Below are positions 42,001 through 51,000 of a DNA stretch of 64,000 bases, in pieces (position 1 is the stretch's first letter; each line of letters begins with the position of its first letter). Both the position numbers and the translations under genes were made by a program. The stretch is from Omphiscola glabra (taxonomy: Eukaryota; Mollusca; Gastropoda; Lymnaeidae), in contig OZ024795.1 in the NCBI GenBank assembly GCA_964017045.1, forward strand, positions 52,925,350 through 52,989,349. The letters run 5' to 3'. The notes beneath the pieces were generated by a model. It ran no database searches, was not told where the DNA came from, and saw only the letters and a list, made by a program, of their open reading frames with translations.

Positions 42001-45000
42001 GGAATTGCTCTCTCCAACTTTGTTCACAGCAGTCATTTTAAACCTGTAATATCTGGAGGGTAATAAACCTGAGATGACTGTTGCTCTTAGATTTGGGGAT
42101 ACATTGCTGTTGACAGTGTTCCATGGATTGTCTGTGCCAGAACCAGCTATATGAAGAGATTAAATTTCTAAATTATTCATACCTTAATTAAGTGTTATGT
42201 AATCTAAAACAATAAAGGTTAATTGTCTAACTATATTTAGTATCTATACACTTTTCCATACAAGGACTTAGATCTCAAGGATCATGAGTTATTGATTTCT
42301 ATAACCATTCAATCAAATTAGCTTATTAACAATTGGTAAACATAATTACCAAATGTTGAAAAGATTAAAGCAAATTTAATGATTAGGGAATTATAAACAA
42401 TGTTATCCAAAGTCATTAAAGTTTCTTACAAAATGATTCTTGTCGATTCAATATAACAAACTTGATAATGGGTGTGTCACCATCATAACTTTGAGTCCAG
42501 TTAACTAAAACACTGTTTGGCATTTGAGGATATAAATCTACATTGGTGATTCTAGGGGCTGCTGGTGTATCTGAAAGCAAATAAGGATGTTCAATCTGTT
42601 ATACCAGAATTTAGTTGAATTTAACTTACAGCCTACCACACAAAATTACTTTAATATTAATCTATTATACTGTTATACAAAAAAAATTATAAAATTAAAT
42701 TTTCAAATTATTTACCAATGACTGTCAAATTTGCAGTTCTATTGTCATTGCCCCCTATAGATCTGACAACACATTCATATCTGCCAGTGTCAGCACCAAT
42801 CAGTCCAATGATGAGAAGAGATCCATTTGGAAATATTTGAAATCTAGCAGTTCCAGTTATATTCTGATTGATGATCAATATGTTTTGGTAAGTTGAAATA
42901 TAAGAAAAATAAAATTTATACAGTTTCAAACTTGTAGCTCTGGAAAGAGATTGTCAAGTGTTTTGAAACAAGGACCCACTTCTGGTGGTTTGATGTCGAG
43001 AAACCTGATCTGAAGAATTTCAAAATGTTATGCTAAAACTGTTTAAACATTATTTTTCATTTTTTTTTAAATGTGTAGGTGTTAAAAAAAAAACCCACAA
43101 AAATTGTTATTTTAACATTCATTTTATTTTCAAAAACAATTAACCAGAGAATTAATGTGGGCTTAAAATTTGGTAAAGTTTGCAATTAAAACAGTTTGCT
43201 AGCATCATAGATATAAATACCTGTTTATTCCAATCTTTATAAAAACTCCAAGACCAGGTTGGGGTGATAGAAGGATCACTTTTAACTCCACAGTCTAACA
43301 AGGCATCAGTTCCAAGAGGTTTTGAAATGTTCTGAGGTGGTTTTATTATTTGAGTCTTAACTGAAATAATAAAATGATTTAATTTTAAAATCAATTTACT
43401 TTGGTCCAAATTTAGAGAATTTATTTTTAAAGCAAAGCGTCAAAACGTATATCCAGTGAAGAATGGGATATGGTGTTAACTTTCAAGTTGTTTCACTATA
43501 CATACTTAGATTTTAAAATTTATAATACATGCCTATTACAGCAAGTGCAGCACTTGATGATACAGATCCTTTGATATTAACTGCTACGCAGGTATAGAGC
43601 CCAGAGTCTGTCAGAACAGCCTGGCCAATGAGCAGTTGTTCACTAGTTACCCTAATACGACCTCCAATTGTCAAATTAACATTATCTGAAAAATTTACAC
43701 AAACACATGCTCAAATATTAAAAACAGCTTTTCATTACACATTTCAAACAAACAAGACCTAATATAGTCTAAGTTGTAAATAAAACGAGCACCATCAACA
43801 GGTACTTTGGGTTATGAAAGTATTGTATGAAAGTCAATAACATTTACTCACAACTGGTATCTGTCAGAGAATGTCCAACAAATTGTTCTTTATTTAACAA
43901 CAAAAAAACAGCCATGTGAAGTACTATGAGAAAAATATATAAGCTTACCTTTTGTCCAGTAAACTTCAGGTTGCGGACCACCTTTGACTTTACAAGTAAA
44001 TCCTGTGTCTTCAAATTCAGCCACTGTTTTATTCTTTGGAGCCTCTATCATTGTAGGAGGGGCACCTGTTTATCAAATTGTTTTTAGATTGTGGTTAAAA
44101 TTATCATAATTGAATCAGTTCACTTTCAAGTATAAATGGCAAACAGATTGAAGAGCTACAGAGACGTAGCTAAAGTGTTTGGCGCCCAGGGACAAGAATC
44201 ATTTTAAAGCGCACCCCCCTCCTCCTTTTTTTCCCATTATTTTCATTAATTAAATAATATCAAAGCATGTTTTGGCGCACCTAACAAGTCTGGGGCACAG
44301 GGACATTTGTCCCCTATGCTCCCCTTAGCTACGCCTCTGTCATCATATTCAATGTGCATGACATGGAGCTTTAGTGTAGGCCTATAACAAACAATGCATT
44401 CTCTTATATATTATACCGTGAGCCTAAAAAAAACGGTATGTCTCTGAGTAATCAGAAGGGCTGTGTAGTTGTAATCGCAAGCGTACATACATCGAAAGTT
44501 TGGTGACACAAGTGTGAACAGATAATCACGCATTAACAGGGGATCCGTGCTCAGATCATCCAATCACAAAGTACAGTTTATCCCCGCTATAAACGCAATA
44601 ATTTGGGTTCAAAATTCTGTTTGCATTTCATTTGACTTTTGTCTGAAAGGCTTGTGACCAGGTGCATTTGTCCGGGCAGGGTGGGGGAGGCATTAAATAG
44701 TGCCCAAAAAATAACTTTTCAAAAACAGATTTACATGTGAATTCCCATAGACCCAGATAAGAGCCTATGTGGAACTAAAGAACAAACACATTTACACAAG
44801 AACACATTTATACACAAACTCATTTAAACACAAATACATTTACCCACAAATACATTTAACCTTTGTCCAAATATAGGCTATAGAATTTCTTGGAACTTTA
44901 ACAAACTTAAATCCCTTTTGTATTTAAATTATCCCCTTATAATTACAATAATTTATTTTTATCATGGTTGGCGAAATGTGCCAGTGACAAGAGTTCTCAG

Positions 45001-48000
45001 TGAAGTGGCGGAGGGGAAACATCATAGATCCCCAAAGACGGCCCTTCCGTTTAAGTAGCCTCGGATGGTTCTGGTAACATTTTTCAAATTCGGTATAATT
45101 CACGAATAAATACATGAGCGAAAAATAATGGTCAGCTACGAATATGAATATTTTTTCATTTGCAAAGAAATCCATTTCCACCTACAATTGCACTACATAT
45201 CTTCCTTTTGACTGCTGGGAACAAGTAGTGACTGAAGCCATGCACCGTTGACAAACGGATATACACGTTCAAAATACTGGAGTTTCAGTTCCAGAGGATT
45301 AGTTATATTATGGGCCCGGGGACGAACTATAAAATTGCAAAAAAATTTAAATATTAATAAAAAATTATATTTAAATAAGCAAATTTATCGAAATTATAGT
45401 ACATGACCCACTCAATCACTGTCGTAGACTGGTTAAGGTAGTCTACAAGAGATTTCTTTTTCTTGATTTCACTGTTGCAAACTGGTCATTTACGCAATCA
45501 AAATCTTTTTTTTTTTTTCAATGATCCTCTTTCAATGCTAAGAAGAGCAAGATTGCAGAGACTATGCTGTCCCATTGATGCATGCAAATGTGACAAAATA
45601 AGTAGGCTATCAGATGACACGACACGTCTGCTGAGCCGCTGCACCGATCTTGTGACGATTTATTACCCTTGTTTACTTATTATAATGTAACGTTGTAAGC
45701 AGAGGCGTAACTGGGTTTTTGGAGCCCTTGGCTAATTTATTTTTTAAATAATAAACATTTAAAAATTAGAGATTTAGTGGCGCCCTTTTGAACTGGCGCA
45801 GGCCGACGCCCTTGGCAACTGCCCCAATGCCAAGCCGTTGTTACGCCTCTGGTTGTAAGCCTCATTTTGGCGCCCCTTGTACCTTGGCGCCCGGGGACAT
45901 ATGTACCCCACTGCACCCCCCTCGCTATGCCCCTGGAGACCTATTATCCAAATAAGAATAACTTGAAAAAAAATCACTTACTGTTAACAATAACTTGTGA
46001 AGCAGCAGTACCTTCTCCAGCTATGTTAACTCCGATACACTGATAAACTCCAGAATCTGGAAGATCTACGCTGGCAATATACAGGGTGCCATTGTCAAAA
46101 TTTTGGAATCTGAAAAGAATTAAATACGAATAGGGTTCTTTGACATGTAAGCTGATCACTTTTTGATAACGTTGAGAGAGATTACCATTTGAAACAATAC
46201 CAGGCATATATGAATTATTAGAATAAACCGCTCACCTGGTACTATTTACGTCCACCAGTTTCTTTCCATTAAAGTACCAGTTCAGGTCAGGCTTTGGAAA
46301 TCCCAGAGCACTGCATGTGATTGAAAATGGTTCCTGGAAATCTTTTTTAATTACTGCATCATTTGGTGTAGTTGTTATGATTGGTGATGCTGCAAATAAA
46401 GTCAAAATTTCTTTCAAAAGTCAGACATATCATAAATATTAACAAAGTCATAAGAGCACCCCAAAGTCATAAGTAGCACCCCCTATAAATTCATAAGAGC
46501 ACCCCCATATATAAAGTCAAAACAGCACCCCTTATGAATTCATAAGATCACGCCACATAAAGTCATAAGATCACGCCACATAAAGTCATAAGATCACGCC
46601 ACATAAAGTCATAAGATCACGCCACATAAAGTCATAAGATCACACCATAGCTCATAATTATTATATAAATATTCAAGCGAGTCATTTTTAAAAAGTGATA
46701 TCTATTTCTTGCACGTTACAACAACAAAAATTTAATATATGTAGTTAGATAATCTCAAATATTTTAAGAATTTTAAGTCTATATTTTAATTCCATTGTTA
46801 GGAGTAACAGAAATATTTATTTTTCTTCTCATTTGTATTTTCCTTTATACATTAATCACAATCACCAACCGCTGCGTCATGACTTTATTTAAATCCCAAA
46901 TGGAAGATACAATTTAAAAATTTTTTTTTACTTGTTAATAGAAATTTATTATTTTTTTTTTAAAATAGCCTAAGCATTTTTGGTATGTTGAAATTCTAAT
47001 ATGTCACACTACCTATTACAGTCAAAGTTGCTCTGAAAGTTATTGGTGAAAAGGGGCTATCACCCAATGACCCTTGACATTCATAAGTTCCAGCATTCTC
47101 CTGAGTTACTGCACTGATAGTCAAAGTACGATTGCTATTTGTCAAGCTGTATTTACTCCCTGAGATCAATTGTTTAGAAGTGTCGTTCACAGAGTACCAA
47201 ATTATTTGAAGATTGCTGAAAGGCCTGAAATAACATCAAAATAAATTCAGGGCTTTATATTCTCCAGGATAGTGTAAAATAAAAATAAAAGGAGATTCAA
47301 AAGATTAGACACAGCATTGTTAAACAAGAGATCCTCCAGAGAAGATGGAGATGGATCTGCCACACACTCAGGAAACCTGCCTCCAGCATAACTAGACAAG
47401 CCTTGAACTGGACCCCTCAAGGAAAACGGAAAAGAGGCAGGCCGAGGAACACTTGGCGCCGTGAAGTGGAAGCAGATACCAAGAAACTTGGCCACACTTG
47501 GGGGAAGCTGGAGAGATTGGCTCAGGACCGTGATGCCTGGAGGACTCTTGTAGGCGGAGTATATGTCCTAGGAAGGATTACAGATGTTGATGAAGATCGG
47601 ATGCTGTTCCTCGAGGACGAAGAGGCGAAAGAAGATTGCTAATTATAAGAATCTAATAGATGTGTGTGCGGGGGTGGGGGTTGTGTTTCTAACAATTGGT
47701 TAAGAATTGTGAAAATGTGAAGAAATGAGAATGTTTTTTAAAACAATTTATACAAAATTCACTCCACCAATTAACCAATTTTTTTGTTTAAAGCTGGGCC
47801 ATACTACTTAATAATTCAGCTATGGCCGGTCCCAAGCCCGGGTGCAAAAGGGGCTATCTCACCAGTAAAACATATTGCTACAGAAACGTCAACAGGAACT
47901 TTCTTTTTTTTTAAATCAGCCCTGATAAGAGAGGGCTCTTTTCCCCCTTGCGGCCAAAGCCGGGTTATACTGGAAGCCTCACAGCCCAGGACCTTCCTTT

Positions 48001-51000
48001 CAAAAGCAACAAACATAGGCTCGTGGAATTTTAGAACTATGTAAAGAAACAGGGAAATCAGGACAAGTGGCAGCAGAAATGAGAGCATACAAACACGTAA
48101 CATCCACTTGCAACAAGGTTTTAGGACCAGTGAGGCGCAAAGAATGGCTCTCACCTAACACATTGCAACAAGGTTTTAGGACCAGTGAAGCACAAAGAAT
48201 GGCTCTCACCTAACACATTGCAACAAGGTTTTAGGACCAGTGAAGCACAAAGAATGGCTCTCACTTAACACATTGCAACAAGGTTTTAAGACCAGTGAAG
48301 CACAAAGAATGGCTCTCACCTAACACATTGCAAAAAACAAACGAGAGGAAAGAAATAAATAGTGCATTTAACAGCAGCCACACCAGGGCATAGAAAAAAT
48401 GAAAGCACGGGAGAAAAATAAAGAAGCAAATCGAGGGTAAAAAACAGCATAAAAAAATATTAAAATGCTTACATAGATGGCCTAGCATCAACGGCAGAGG
48501 AAGCCGACAAAAAGGAAAACATGAAAGAGCTCTTTGACATAACAAAAAGTTCTCAGGAAGATAGATGAGGCCAGAGAGACCTGTTAAAGATAAGGTAGAT
48601 CAATAACGGAACGGAAAGCAAAACAAAAAAGATTGGAGGAATACCTAAAAAATTACTAAAAAGACGCACAACCAGCCAATGAAGACTTAAAAATATAAGA
48701 AAGTGCCCCACGTAAGGAAGAAATAGTTCTGGCTATCAAGTAGCTCAAAATAGGGAAAGCTCAGGAAAGCATAACATCACAGCAGAGATGATGAGAGCTG
48801 ATATAAATACAATAGTCAACATGCTGCACCCTCTGTTTGAAAAGATATGGGAAGAAATGAGAGTTCCAAAAGATGGGAAAGAAGGATCTCAGCAATTGTG
48901 CAAATTTACAGAGGAATTACACTGCTGTCTTTACCAGGAAAGTACAGAGGAATTACATTGCTGTCTGTACCAGGATAGGTCATAATTATTTATAAAAGTA
49001 CAGGTCGACATGCAGCTAAGAGATCAACAGGCTGGTCTCCGATGAAACAGATCATGCACAGATCAAATTGCAACCCTATGAATCATTGTAGAACAGTCCA
49101 TCGAATGGAACTCTCCCTTATATAATGAAAATATCCACAGACAAAAAGAGGAATGGGATTCAGTGGACACCATGAGAAGAATTGAATGACCTAGACTTTG
49201 CAGATGACATTGCACTTCTGTTCCACAACCAGCAACAAATGCAGGTAAATACTAAAGATGTTAATAAGTATGCTACTTACTGTCCATTAATGACACATTC
49301 AAACTTGGCATTGTCATAAGTCCTAACTGTAGTGTTCTTAGGTTTAATCACAAACTCTGGTCCAGTATTCTGAGTTGATGAAGCTGAAATACAATGATTA
49401 AATAATACACAAAGTATCTTAAAAAAACAATTTAATTTGTTTGAAGCGATAATGTTTATAAAAAATATTCCGGTGTTCAAAAGAAAGTAAAACAAACATT
49501 TTTGCCATTAAAATGTATATACAGTGGTCCTCGACTTACAAACTTAACTTTTAGGCAATAAATAAGTATTTCATATAACATTACTAATGTGTATTTATCA
49601 AATTTTTGGTTTTACAAGATACATATATATGCAGTATGAAAAATACCTTCCATTAAATTGTAAAAAAAATAGTCATCAGTGGCTTCCTTGTTTCTTTGGT
49701 GGGGAATTTTTAAAAACCTATCTGACATTGCCATACTTAAGTATGACATACAAAAAGATATACATAGAGTACGCATATTTAATAAAAAACTTTAAAAAAT
49801 CTTCACCGATTGTATAGTTTGATGAAACAAATACTGAAATAGATACACTAAAAAGCAAAAATGTATGTGCAGCATTCATCGCACACACCACTCATTGAGT
49901 TGCACACATCACTTGTTGGTCACACACACCACTCGTCTAATTCCAAATAAATTTGATGTAGTAACAACAAACACCACAGATACAGCATGCGCACAACACA
50001 GTGTATCACAGTTCGTATCTAGGTTTGTTTGTAGATGTCAAAATGAGATATGAAGAGATAGTTTCTCAAAAATTTCATTTGTGGAGCAGTTCGTATGTCA
50101 AAGTAGCACTTATCTATTTATGACACCAATTCAAAATTAATGAGTCTAAATGGAAGGTATTCTACAACAAATGCTTTTTTTTATAAATTAGAAAATAATT
50201 ATGAACATACCTGACACGTTTAGTATATAATAGCTGCTGTAGGTTCTTAAGATTGTGTTGGAAGTAGAATGATCAAGTTGAACATTAAATTGACTTCCAT
50301 TATTGCTTCTTTGAATGTTTAAAACTGCCAGGTCATAGTTAAGTGAGACATATTTGTAATTTTCTGAAAGTCCACCCAGCCATGTTATGGTAAAAATGTA
50401 GTCCCTGGCAATGTATGAGATATTCGGTAACTGTAGCAAAGCAAACTTGCCCTCATCTACATTGATGGTTTTATTTGAATCAGGGGGAAACTGTCCTAAT
50501 TCTGAAAAAAGATGATGGGGCAACAATTTTGAGAATACTGACAAGAAATATTTAACATATATTTTCTTAAAGGAAAGTTATCAATAGGTATTTTTTTCAA
50601 ATATTTTATGCTGCATTGTTTAAAATATATAAGCAAATGTAAAATATTTGTATAAAGGCAAAGTACAATTGATTGATAAACTATATTTAAATAAGTAAAG
50701 GCTAACTTACAGCATGAAAACCATTGGCTTAATTATGGGCCTTTTTGTGATGCAAAGCAGATTAATTGTGAACTCAAGACAGTCTATTAATAATAAAATT
50801 ACTAGAAGCAAGAAAATATGAATCACCTTTTACTACTAAAGTTATGGGTAAACTCCTCACAGTCCCAAATACATTTGACACAATGCACCTGTACACACCA
50901 GAGACATTAAAATCTGCTTTTGGAAAACTTAGCGGGATGTTTTCTGTTGAGTTTCTAACAACAATGTCATTCTGGGTCCAAACATAGTGCATGACACCAC

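Noticed and set aside
49517..50110. Mariner-like MITE starting ACAGTGGTCCTCGACTTAC
   Set aside because: The left end resembles known elements, but the right end (GTTCGTATGTCAAAG) pairs poorly and no TA duplication could be fixed.
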